Assembly: GCA_038234045.1 (NCBI GenBank)
Contig: JBBSUX010000039.1
Span: 1 to 17,705, forward strand
Reading direction: 5' to 3'
DNA from: JBBSUX01 sp038234045
Lineage (GTDB): Bacteria > Pseudomonadota > Gammaproteobacteria > Burkholderiales > Burkholderiaceae_C
Length of the DNA: 17,705 nucleotides
In this document: positions 8,286-15,192 of the stretch, piece by piece
Numbering within the stretch: the first letter of the stretch is position 1
How the letters are laid out: each line of letters opens with the position of its first letter
Translations under genes and position numbers: made by a program
The notes under the pieces: model-generated
The model's database searches: none
Told to the model about the DNA's origin: nothing
Seen by the model: only the letters and a program-made list of their open reading frames with translations

Positions 8286-9272
8286 TCAGGCGGCGAGGAT
8301 CAATGCATCGAGGCGCACCGAATCGGCAGCGAACGCGCGGATCCCTTCAGCGAGTTTCTCGGTTGCCATGGTGTCTTCGTTCAACGCGAAGCGGAACGCT
8401 GCCTCCTGGGTCGCAACGCGGGATCGTATTTGCGCCGACGCTGCGTCATCAGCCGATAAGCCGGCTGAATCTGCCGCAGGAACCTGATCAGACAAAGCAC
8501 GGGGCAAGGGTGCATCGGAGGCGGCAAGCTGCGCCAGCAAGTCCGGGCTAATGGTGAGCAAGTCGCAGCCTGCAAGCGCGGTGATCTGGCCGATATTGCG
8601 AAAGCTTGCGCCCATCACCTCGGTTGCAATGCCATGCCGCTTGTAGTCTTCGTAGATCGACCGTACCGACTGCACCCCCGGGTCGGCAGCGCCTGAGCGG
8701 GCGGATTCGTCCCACGCGGTGCCGGCCTGCTTCTTGTGCCAATCGTAGATCCGGCCCACGAAGGGCGAGATGAGCTGAACCTTGGCAGCGCCGCAGGCAA
8801 CCGCTTGCGCCCAGGAAAACAGCAGCGTCAGGTTGGTGTGAATGCCTCTCTGCTCCAGGCGCTCCGCGGCGCGAATGCCTTCCCAGGTTGCCGCCACCTT
8901 CACCAGCAGCCGATCGAGCGGCACGCCCTCGGCCTGGTAGAGCTCTGCAATGCGTTCGCCGCGCGTGTAGCTCGCTTCCGTATCGAACGAAAGCCGGGCA
9001 TCGACTTCGGTCGAAACGCGACCCGGCACGATGCCCAAAATCTCGGTACCGAACCGCACCAGCAGGCGATCGGTGATCTCGTCGAGCGCCCGGCCCCTGA
9101 AGCGCGACACGGTTTCCGCCAGCAGCGGCTGATAGTCAGCCTTCTGCACCGCCTTCAGGATCAGCGACGGATTGGTCGTCGCGTCCTGTGGGCGGTAGGC
9201 CGCCAGTTGCCGGAAATCTCCGGTATCGGCCACAACCGTGGTGTATTGCTTGAGAGCTTCGAGTTGATTCAT
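8286..9272 (-). CDS. tal: Transaldolase
   Basis: Transfers a dihydroxyacetone unit between sugar phosphates in the non-oxidative pentose phosphate pathway. The 328 residues align by eye with TalB-type enzymes. Seen are MNQLEALKQYTTVVADTGDF at the start, DATTNPSLIL (about 30-39), RVSTEVDARLSFDT, the Schiff-base Lys (about K125) in LLVKVAATWEGIRAAE, TNLTLLFSWAQA, SPFVGRIYDWHKK and VMGASFRNIGQI. The start follows the family; an in-frame ATG 57 bases upstream would add a non-homologous tail. A stretch after LPRALSD is about 13 residues longer than in E. coli TalB (Ala/Ser/Asp-rich, a likely loop). It is the first gene of the tal-pgi operon, transcribed away from zwf across the 190-bp region holding the palindromic operator. 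Confidence 0.97.
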   Translation of the reverse strand: MNQLEALKQYTTVVADTGDFRQLAAYRPQDATTNPSLILKAVQKADYQPLLAETVSRFRGRALDEITDRLLVRFGTEILGIVPGRVSTEVDARLSFDTEASYTRGERIAELYQAEGVPLDRLLVKVAATWEGIRAAERLEQRGIHTNLTLLFSWAQAVACGAAKVQLISPFVGRIYDWHKKQAGTAWDESARSGAADPGVQSVRSIYEDYKRHGIATEVMGASFRNIGQITALAGCDLLTISPDLLAQLAASDAPLPRALSDQVPAADSAGLSADDAASAQIRSRVATQEAAFRFALNEDTMATEKLAEGIRAFAADSVRLDALILAA

Positions 9273-9382
9273 GGGACCACTTGAATCGTTGGGGAAATGG
9301 GCCAAGGCTGCAGATCCAGCGGTAGCCAAGAGAATTGATCGGACTTCATCGTAGGCAAATTCAAACTTGCGCCGATGATCGA

Positions 9383-9397
9383 AGTAACTATGTTACT
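9383..9397. promoter_or_regulatory. Palindromic operator between tal and zwf, probable HexR site
   Basis: AGTAAC, TAT, GTTACT is a perfect 15-bp inverted repeat in the divergent tal/zwf region. It resembles the HexR consensus described in proteobacteria (roughly TGTAnTnnnATTACA), with GTAAC/GTTAC half-sites. A degenerate second copy lies at 9418-9430 (GAAATATTGTTAC). hexR is the second gene of the zwf operon, so autoregulation and control of both directions are likely but inferred. Confidence 0.6.
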
Positions 9398-9462
9398 CAA
9401 ACATCAAGTCAAATGCAGAAATATTGTTACATTGCACTCTTCGATGAAGGGAGCAAATCCAC

Positions 9463-11001
9463 ATGGCTTTTGACTTGGTACTTTTTGGCGGCACCGGCGA
9501 CCTGGCATGGCGCAAATTGATGCCTGCGCTCTTCCAGGCCTTCCGGCATGGAACATTGCCGCCTGACGGACGAATTATCGGTGTCGCCCGGGACGGATTG
9601 AGTGACGAGGAGTACCGCAGTCTGATTGAGGCGCGCTTTGCCGAAGTCGAAGGCGCCAAGCGACCCAGTGCCGAAGAGTTTGGCCGATTCGCCCAGCTGC
9701 TCCAGTTCGTGCAGCTCGATCTATCGAAGCCTGAGGACTATCAGCGGCTCAAGGCGCGCCTCGACGAGCGACATGCCGACACCGTGGTGATGTATCTGGC
9801 GACCGCGCCCGCATTATTCACCGTTGCCTGCGAGCAGCTTGGTGCGGCGGGCCTGGCGACGCCGCAAACCCGAATCGTGCTGGAGAAACCACTCGGTCAT
9901 GACCTTGAATCCAACCGCGCCATCAACGCGACCGTGCGCCGGGTATTCCGGGAAGACCAAATCTTCCGGATCGACCACTATCTGGGCAAACCATCGGTGC
10001 AGAACCTGTTTGCGCTGCGTTTTGGCAATGCGCTGTTCGAGCCACTTTGGCGGCGCGAGCTCATCGCCAATATCCAGATCACGATCGCCGAAGACTTGGG
10101 CGTAGAAAAACGCGGTGCCTTCTACGAAAAAACCGGTGCACTGCGCGACATGGTGCAGAACCATGCGCTGCAATTGGTGTGCGCCATCGGAATGGAGCCA
10201 CCCATCAATGCGTCGGCCCATGCCATTCGCGACGAAAAGCTCAAGGTCCTGCGCTCGCTCAGACCCTGGACAGCAGAGAACATCGAACGTCATGCGGTGC
10301 GCGGCCAGTATTCCGCCGGCACTTCGGATGGCGGCAGGGTGGCCGGCTACCGGGACGAAGCCGGTGTGGACCCTGAAAGCAGCACCGAGACGTTTGTGGC
10401 CTTGCGCACTGAAATAGAGAACTGGCGCTGGGCAGGGGTGCCGTTCTATATCCGCACTGGAAAACGACTTGCGGGGCGCGAGGCGTCGATCCGGATCAAC
10501 TTCAGGCCCACGCCGCACCCGATTTTTCGGACACCCGAGGGTGCGACGAACCAGCTTGTGATCCATTTGCAGCCGCGTGACGGGCTCGAGCTCCATCTGT
10601 TGGCCGAAGGTCAGGACGGGCGCTGGAGCAATGGAAGCAAGACCGGAAACGGGAATGCCGCCCATTTTGGTGACCGAGATAGAAACTCTGAAGGCGGCGC
10701 AAGGTCAGAGCCCCTACATAGGCAGATGCTCACGCCCGTGGCCCTGGGCCTCGATTTCGACACCCGCTTCGGATCGGAGCGGGTCGGCGCTTACGAAAGG
10801 CTGCTGCTGGACGTTATTCACGGTCGCCTCAACCTGTTTGTGCGAAGTGACGAGCAAGAGGCCGCGTGGCAGTGGGTAGAGCCGCTTCTCGAAGCCTGGA
10901 GCAGTGGAAAGCCGCGCAGTTATGCGGCAGGCACCTGGGGACCCAGCGCTGCCAGCGCCATGATTGCCCGGGACGGCTATTGCTGGAGCGAAGAATGCTG
11001 A
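9463..11001 (+). CDS. zwf: Glucose-6-phosphate 1-dehydrogenase
   Basis: Oxidises glucose 6-phosphate to 6-phosphogluconolactone with NAD(P)+, the entry to the oxidative pentose phosphate and Entner-Doudoroff routes. It has 512 residues against about 490 in E. coli. Seen are the dinucleotide-binding loop LFGGTGDLAWRKL (8-19), EKPLGHD (141-147), the substrate and active-site motif RIDHYLGKPSVQN (169-181, with the catalytic His), YEKTGALRDMVQNH (221-234), and the C-terminal AYERLLLDVIHG. The start has a purine-rich ribosome binding site (GAAGGGAGC). A hydrophilic insert of about 28-38 residues, rich in Gly, Asn, Arg and Ser (about 384-421), interrupts the late beta-sheet region, replacing a six-residue loop in E. 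coli. Its end overlaps the hexR start by 7 bases. Confidence 0.97.
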   Translation: MAFDLVLFGGTGDLAWRKLMPALFQAFRHGTLPPDGRIIGVARDGLSDEEYRSLIEARFAEVEGAKRPSAEEFGRFAQLLQFVQLDLSKPEDYQRLKARLDERHADTVVMYLATAPALFTVACEQLGAAGLATPQTRIVLEKPLGHDLESNRAINATVRRVFREDQIFRIDHYLGKPSVQNLFALRFGNALFEPLWRRELIANIQITIAEDLGVEKRGAFYEKTGALRDMVQNHALQLVCAIGMEPPINASAHAIRDEKLKVLRSLRPWTAENIERHAVRGQYSAGTSDGGRVAGYRDEAGVDPESSTETFVALRTEIENWRWAGVPFYIRTGKRLAGREASIRINFRPTPHPIFRTPEGATNQLVIHLQPRDGLELHLLAEGQDGRWSNGSKTGNGNAAHFGDRDRNSEGGARSEPLHRQMLTPVALGLDFDTRFGSERVGAYERLLLDVIHGRLNLFVRSDEQEAAWQWVEPLLEAWSSGKPRSYAAGTWGPSAASAMIARDGYCWSEEC

Positions 11002-11942
11002 CCGGGCGTACAGAACCTCCCGGGCGTAACGCCTCCTTCAGCCGCGCCGACGAGGAAAGCGCGGAAAGCAGTCCTTTGCGCGCCAACGAACACGGCATGT
11101 TGGAGCGATTGCGCGCTTCGCTGCCGTCATTGGCTCCAGCAGAGCAGCGCGTGGGGCGGCTGGTGCTCGCCGATCCGCGCACTTTCGCCAATCTTGCGGT
11201 GACGGTCCTTGCGGAGCGGGCGCACGTGAGCAAGCCGACCGTGATCCGTTTTTGCCGCAGCATGGGGTACGACGGGCTATCCGATTTCAAGCTCAAGCTG
11301 GCCGGCAGTGTCAGCGAAGGCGTGCCGTTCATTCACCGCAGCGTAGATGCCGACGACAAGACCGGCGATGTGCTCGTCAAGGTCATCGACAACACGGTGG
11401 CTGCGTTTCTGCGCTACCGCAGCGATGCCAATACTGCCGCGCTGGAGCGGGCGGCGGGGGCGCTGGCCGCGACCTACCAGACCGGCCGGCGGATCGAATT
11501 CTACGGAGCGGGCAACTCAGGCATCGTCGCGCAGGATGCACAGCACAAGTTTTTTCGGCTTGGCGTCACCTCCATCGCCTACAGCGACGGTCACATGCAG
11601 GTGATGGGAGCCACCATGCTCGGTCCGGGCGACTGCGCCGTTATCATCTCCAACTCCGGACGTACGCGCGACCTGATGGATGCAGCAGACATTGCGCGCA
11701 GGAACGGTGCGACAACCATTGTCATCACGACCAGCGGTTCACCGCTCGCATCAGCTGGCCACGTTCACCTTGCGGCCGATCATCCGGAAGGCTACGACCG
11801 CTACAGTCCGATGGTTTCGCGGCTGCTCCATCTGATGGTGATCGATGTGCTGGCCACTTGCGTGGCGCTGCGCATCGGCGCGGCGCTGCAGCCGCAACTG
11901 CAGCAGATGAAGAACAATTTACGCAGCAAGCGATACGCCTGA
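10995..11942 (+). CDS. hexR: RpiR-family transcriptional regulator HexR
   Basis: A DNA-binding regulator of central sugar metabolism. The N-terminal RpiR-type helix-turn-helix lies at about residues 36-105, with VLAERAHVSKPTVIRFCRSM and GYDGLSDFKLKLAGS. The C-terminal SIS sugar-phosphate-binding domain spans about 150-290, with IEFYGAGNSGIVAQD, ISNSGRTRDLMDAADIARRN and TIVITTSGSPLA. HexR proteins sense the Entner-Doudoroff intermediate KDPG. Start choice: ATG at 10995 overlaps the zwf stop and has GGAG 6 bases upstream. Most relatives as I remember them begin at MLERLRASLPSLAPAE, which is ATG 11097 here, but that codon has no ribosome binding site, so 34 extra N-terminal residues may be real. 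It is translationally coupled to zwf and probably binds the palindrome upstream of zwf. Confidence 0.93.
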   Translation: MLTGRTEPPGRNASFSRADEESAESSPLRANEHGMLERLRASLPSLAPAEQRVGRLVLADPRTFANLAVTVLAERAHVSKPTVIRFCRSMGYDGLSDFKLKLAGSVSEGVPFIHRSVDADDKTGDVLVKVIDNTVAAFLRYRSDANTAALERAAGALAATYQTGRRIEFYGAGNSGIVAQDAQHKFFRLGVTSIAYSDGHMQVMGATMLGPGDCAVIISNSGRTRDLMDAADIARRNGATTIVITTSGSPLASAGHVHLAADHPEGYDRYSPMVSRLLHLMVIDVLATCVALRIGAALQPQLQQMKNNLRSKRYA

Positions 11943-12125
11943 CGTATGCGCGAGCAGCACGCTTGCTCCACAACAAGCGCGCTGGGCCAAAGACACACCA
12001 AGCACACAGTGCCGCGCAATCAGCCGCCAAATTGGCGTTGCACGCACATGGCTCAGGTCGGTTCCGTCGTCCATCCGGGCACGAAACCGGGATCTTCGAA
12101 AGACACTTGAAACTCAGTCGGAAAT

Positions 12126-12163
12126 AGAAAAAGCCACAGACCCGAAGGGCTGCGGCTTTCAAG
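12126..12163 (-). terminator. Rho-independent terminator of the porin gene
   Basis: On the minus strand AAAGCC-G-CAG-C-CC, a TTCG loop and GG-T-CTG-T-GGCTTT form a long stem with one wobble and one mismatch. GGCTTT runs into TTTTTCT, giving a T-tract. The stable C(UUCG)G-type loop and the position about 45 bases after the porin stop support it. On the plus strand it could also catch transcripts from hexR, though the T-run there is only three bases. Confidence 0.85.
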
Positions 12164-12203
12164 CGAGCTATCTGATTGCTGCTGGCACTAGGCCAGCAGG
12201 CGA

Positions 12204-13286
12204 TCAGAAGGAGTGACGCACACCGATGTCGAGGCCGGTGGAGTCGCCACCAGCGCGCGGCGCGGTGTTGGTGATGCCTTGAACGCCAGCAGTGCCGCCG
12301 CCGTAACCGACGGAGTAACGAGCGTTACCCTTGTTGCTTACACGAGCCACAGTTGCGTACAACTGGGTGCGCTTGGACAGGTTGTAGCCGTAGCCGATTG
12401 CGAACTTGTTCGCATCGTTTTCGCTGTCCTTCAGGTCGTAGTGAGCGATGGAAGCGCGGAGTTCGCCAGCACCCAAGGGAGCCGTCACACCCAACAGGAG
12501 GGTGTTGAAACGAGTGTTGCCCCGGTTGACCGTGCCGCCGCGAACATCGGAGGTTCCGTAGTAGATCATGGGCTTGACAACGCCGAGGTTGTACGACGCG
12601 CCCATGTTCACTTCCCGCAGGTCAGAGCCTTGCGACGTCGGGAGGACGTTGCTGCCACCGACGATCTGCTTGCTGTCCTGCAGAGCCAAAGCCACGTTCA
12701 GGGGGCCGTTGGCAAAACCGACGCGGAAGCCCAGGCTGTTACCAGCCTTGTCGTTACGCACGGTGCTGTTTTGCTCGCCGAAAGCGTACTGTGCCTGGCC
12801 GTAGAAACCGCCCAGCGTTGCCGGCAGGAAGTAGCCGATGCTGTTGGAGTTACGAACCGGGTTAGCGCCGACAGCGTTGGTGTTGAGCGCTGAGCCAACA
12901 CCACGCGTACCAAACGGATCAAAAATGGTCACGTTCCAGAAAGCGGGGGTGTAATCACGACCCAGACGAACTTCGCCGAAGCCGCCGGACAGGCTGACGG
13001 TAGAACGGCGGGTGAAGTTCAGGCCACTTGCGGTGCCATCATCCGTGCCGAGCTGGCCTTCGAGCCAGAAGCTGGCAGCCAAACCGCCACCCAGATCTTC
13101 CGTACCGCGGAAGCCAAGACGGCTGGTGGAATTGCCACCGGAGGTCAGACCGGTGACGTGGCCGCCGCCTTCGCTGTTGATGCGCGTAACAGCAGCGTCC
13201 ATCACACCGAACAAGGTGACCGAAGACTGAGCCATTGCAGCGCCGGAGGCAGCCAGCACAGCGAGGGCGATCAGAGATTTTTTCAT
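12204..13286 (-). CDS. Outer-membrane general porin (Gram-negative Porin_4 type)
   Basis: A 360-residue trimeric-type diffusion porin of Burkholderiales. The signal peptide MKKSLIALAVLAASGAAMA is cut before QSSVTLFGVMD, the standard first strand. The protein continues with alternating strand patterns: SRLGFRGTEDLGGGLAASFWLEGQ, SVSLSGGFGEVRLGRDYTP-like text (seen as STVSLSGGFGEVRLGRDYTP), an acidic/Gly-rich region corresponding to the constriction loop, and late strands QLYATVARVSN. It ends in VGVRHSF-like text (read as DIGVRHSF) with the C-terminal Phe needed for BAM recognition. The start is fixed by TTGGAGAAA just upstream; an in-frame ATG 15 bases earlier would spoil the signal. It is transcribed alone and ends at the hairpin at 12126-12163. 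Substrate preference cannot be told. Confidence 0.95.
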   Translation of the reverse strand: MKKSLIALAVLAASGAAMAQSSVTLFGVMDAAVTRINSEGGGHVTGLTSGGNSTSRLGFRGTEDLGGGLAASFWLEGQLGTDDGTASGLNFTRRSTVSLSGGFGEVRLGRDYTPAFWNVTIFDPFGTRGVGSALNTNAVGANPVRNSNSIGYFLPATLGGFYGQAQYAFGEQNSTVRNDKAGNSLGFRVGFANGPLNVALALQDSKQIVGGSNVLPTSQGSDLREVNMGASYNLGVVKPMIYYGTSDVRGGTVNRGNTRFNTLLLGVTAPLGAGELRASIAHYDLKDSENDANKFAIGYGYNLSKRTQLYATVARVSNKGNARYSVGYGGGTAGVQGITNTAPRAGGDSTGLDIGVRHSF

Positions 13287-13685
13287 TGCGAGTTTCTCCA
13301 AGGTTAAACATAGGGCGCCGGTACGAGGGGTAAGGCTGGCATTCGCTCAAACCTCATCCCGCCGGTTCCCCGGGCCAACCTCCTTTAGGGAAGTTGTTTG
13401 TATTGCAACAGACGGCTTGCCCTTGCGCAAAGGATTTAGATCGGAAACGGAAAAGAAAGCGGCTTCCGTTGCATGACTACAACGATCGACGCGACCGTAG
13501 CCACTGCGGCGAACGCCCAGCCGCGGCCCTGCATTCCGCGGTCCGCACCGGGGTTGGATCGGCCCGCGTACGATCCTTCGAATCCTTTTCACCCTGTCGA
13601 TGGGTGCCCCATAAGCATCTATCGACCGCGCTTGTCAAAACTAAACCACAGGGCAACGGCAAGGGCAAACCCTCAGATCACGACC
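13287..13685. other. Divergent intergenic region between the porin and coq7 genes
   Basis: About 400 bases without a supported gene. The coq7 frame stays open upstream to an ATG at 13473, but the 71 extra codons (rich in Pro, Ala and Arg) do not look like Coq7, so they are treated as non-coding. A minus-strand TTGACA (13633-13638) could be the -35 box of a porin promoter with a long leader; the -10 match 16-18 bases on is poor. No strong hairpin or terminator was noticed. Confidence 0.4.
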
Positions 13686-14312
13686 ATGGACGCTCTTCTC
13701 AACATAGCTGACATCACCCTGCGCACCTTGTTCGCCAAGCCGGCCGCATCAGTTCCCGCACCTACCCCCGAAGGGTCCGCCCTGCCGCCCACCGCGCTTT
13801 CCAGCACACAACGGCGCGAATCAGGCGCATTGATGCGGGTCAACCATGTGGGTGAGGTGTGCGCCCAGGCGCTTTACGCGGCGCAAGGCGTCGTGACCAA
13901 GAATCCAGCGCTGCGGGAGCAATTTCAGACCGCAGGCCGCGAAGAGACGGACCATCTGGCCTGGACCCGGCAACGACTTGACGCGCTAGGGGCGCGACCG
14001 AGCCTGCTGAACCCGCTTTGGTACACGGGGGCTTTCATGCTCGGTTTGGTGGCTGGTCGCGCCGGGGATGCCATCAGCCTGGCCTTTGTCGCCGAAACCG
14101 AACAGCAAGTGGGCAAGCACCTGGCCAAGCACCTTGAGCGCCTGCCCACACAAGACCTGGCTTCGCGCGCGATCGTCGCCCGCATGCGTGACGATGAGCT
14201 TCGCCACGCGGCACAGGCACGCCAGGCAGGCGCAGCCAAGTTGCCGCTGCCTGTTCGTGGCCTGATGCGGGCGGCCGCCAAGGTCATGACGGTTACCGCA
14301 CACCGAATCTGA
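13686..14312 (+). CDS. coq7: Demethoxyubiquinone hydroxylase Coq7 (2-polyprenyl-3-methyl-6-methoxy-1,4-benzoquinone monooxygenase)
   Basis: A di-iron hydroxylase that performs one of the last ring hydroxylations of ubiquinone biosynthesis at the inner membrane. With 208 residues it matches the bacterial family. The carboxylate-bridged di-iron ligands are all present: E57 in NHVGEVCAQALYAAQ, E87 and H90 in REETDHLAW, E139 in AETEQQVGKHL, and E171 with H174 in DDELRHA. A hydrophobic stretch, LLNPLWYTGAFMLGLVAG (about 107-124), fits the membrane-contacting helices. The start MDALLNIADITLRTLFAK matches the expected amphipathic N-terminal helix; the ribosome binding site is weak. It converges on the OsmC-like gene, with 71 bases between the two stops. 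Confidence 0.96.
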   Translation: MDALLNIADITLRTLFAKPAASVPAPTPEGSALPPTALSSTQRRESGALMRVNHVGEVCAQALYAAQGVVTKNPALREQFQTAGREETDHLAWTRQRLDALGARPSLLNPLWYTGAFMLGLVAGRAGDAISLAFVAETEQQVGKHLAKHLERLPTQDLASRAIVARMRDDELRHAAQARQAGAAKLPLPVRGLMRAAAKVMTVTAHRI

Positions 14313-14383
14313 GTGCAAAGCCGCGTTACCAGCCGCCGTTGGAACAGAAGGTCAAAAAACGACATGCCCTGCTACGGGGTTTT

Positions 14384-14833
14384 TTACGCTTCAACCAGCG
14401 TAAATCCGGTCGTGATCTCCGCCGTTTTGCCGAGCATGATGGTGGCCGAGCAATATTTGTCATGGCTGAGCGCAATCGCGCGCTCCACCGCCGCTGTCGG
14501 CAAATTGCGCCCGGTCACGGTGAACTGCATGTGGATGCGGGTGAACACCTTGGGGTCTTCCTGGGCGCGCTCGCTAGCGAGATGCACCGAGCAGCCCCGC
14601 ACATCGTGCCGGCCGCGCCGAAGAATCAATACCACGTCGTAAGCCGTGCAACCCCCGGCGCCCGCCAGCAGGGTTTCCATCGGGCGCGGAGCCTGATTCA
14701 AGCCGCCGTTTTCGGGGCGTGTCTCGTCAGGCGCGCCGTCCATTGCCAGCACATGGCCGCTGCCGGTTTCGGCAACAAAGCCCATCTTCGATCGTGTGCC
14801 GGCGGCGCCGGTCCAGCTGACTGTGCATTCCAT
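14384..14833 (-). CDS. OsmC/Ohr-family protein, YhfA-like
   Basis: A 149-residue cytoplasmic protein of the OsmC superfamily, whose studied members reduce organic or hydrogen peroxides through a Cys pair. Both Cys are present: C62 in METLLAGAGGCTAYDVV at the start of the long helix, and C128 in SHDKYCSATIML. The sequence GLNQAPRPMETLLAGAGGC and the ending KTAEITTGFTLVE match the YhfA-like branch more than classic OsmC or Ohr. AGGAGA lies upstream of the start; an out-of-frame ATG sits between them. The gene is monocistronic. Peroxidase activity is inferred from the Cys pair; YhfA-like members are poorly characterised. Confidence 0.9.
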   Translation of the reverse strand: MECTVSWTGAAGTRSKMGFVAETGSGHVLAMDGAPDETRPENGGLNQAPRPMETLLAGAGGCTAYDVVLILRRGRHDVRGCSVHLASERAQEDPKVFTRIHMQFTVTGRNLPTAAVERAIALSHDKYCSATIMLGKTAEITTGFTLVEA

Positions 14834-14980
14834 GGATCTGCATTTCTCCTGTTGCGATAGTATTTCTTTTTAGACAATCGAATAGGAGAGCCAGGCCGAC
14901 AAATTTCGTTGGGATGTCCGTTTACATCCGCGACGGACGTGCTCGTGGCTGAACCCAAGCTGACGTCTTTGCAACAGCGC

Positions 14981-15010
14981 TTGCTGCGATGCACAAAACG
15001 TCGATATACT
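14981..15010 (+). promoter_or_regulatory. Sigma70-like promoter upstream of the sRNA/leader
   Basis: TTGCTG (14981-14986) and TATACT (15005-15010) are separated by 18 bases. The -10 box is one base from consensus, the -35 is four of six. The predicted start is about 15017-15019, roughly 110 bases before a strong terminator. Called by eye. Confidence 0.5.
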
Positions 15011-15099
15011 GGTCCCCGAGCATACCGAATAAGGCGATTACACCGCGCTGCCAGGTAAGCACCAGTTGTCTCCTCCACCTCCTCCTTTGGTGGATTTAG
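14989..15099 (+). other. Short ORF, possible leader peptide (36 codons), doubtful
   Basis: ATG at 14989 opens a frame that ends in codons for CLLHLLLWWI and a TAG whose last base starts the terminator stem. Clustered Leu and aromatic codons right before a terminator recall amino-acid attenuation leaders, and the next gene is ilvA. Against this, the start lacks a ribosome binding site and the best -10 box lies inside the ORF, so the start would not be transcribed from that promoter. It is recorded because it competes with the sRNA reading of the same bases. Confidence 0.2.
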
Positions 15100-15128
15100 C
15101 CCCCGGCAGCAATGCCGGGGGCTTTTTT
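15017..15128 (+). ncRNA. Candidate small RNA or attenuated ilvA leader with anti-Shine-Dalgarno loop
   Basis: A promoter-to-terminator unit of about 112 nucleotides in the 359-base gap between the OsmC-like gene and ilvA. Inside it, CCACC (15075-15079) and GGTGG (15089-15093) form a 5-bp hairpin whose loop, TCCTCCTTT, exposes a CCUCC-type anti-Shine-Dalgarno sequence. A second such motif, TCTCCTCC, lies unpaired just before it (15069-15076). The 3' end is a strong Rho-independent hairpin. Such C/U-rich loops are known in sRNAs that bind ribosome binding sites. An alternative is a leader of ilvA: GCTGCC (15047-15052) could pair with GGCAGC (15105-15110) and disturb the terminator. No Rfam comparison was possible. 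Confidence 0.45.
15098..15128 (+). terminator. Strong Rho-independent terminator upstream of ilvA
   Basis: GCCCCCGGC (15099-15107), loop AGCAAT, GCCGGGGGC (15114-15122) form a perfect 9-bp GC stem followed by six T (15123-15128). No protein gene on the plus strand ends just before it (coq7 stops about 790 bases upstream), so it must end a non-coding transcript or act as an ilvA attenuator. Confidence 0.93.
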
Positions 15129-15192
15129 ATGGGCGCAGCGGTGACCTATCATGCAGCGCTCCGCGGGCGACCGCGTATGGATCGCACCTGTC

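Noticed and set aside
8449..8466. CAGCCG/CGGCTG inverted repeat inside tal
   Set aside because: Six-base arms are expected by chance in GC-rich coding DNA; no second copy was seen.
13473..13685. N-terminal extension of Coq7 by 71 codons
   Set aside because: The extension is Pro/Ala/Arg-rich without family similarity, and the downstream ATG gives the expected length and N-terminal helix.
14371..14386. T6 tract after CCC-TGCTAC-GGG between coq7 and the OsmC-like gene, considered as a terminator
   Set aside because: The stem is only three base pairs, too weak to call; the T-tract also overlaps the OsmC-like stop codon.
14573..14584. CTCGCTAGCGAG-like palindrome within the OsmC-like gene, tested as a fourth CTAGCGCT repeat
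   Set aside because: It shares only CTAGCG with the core and lacks the flanks; the coding sequence is normal for the family there.
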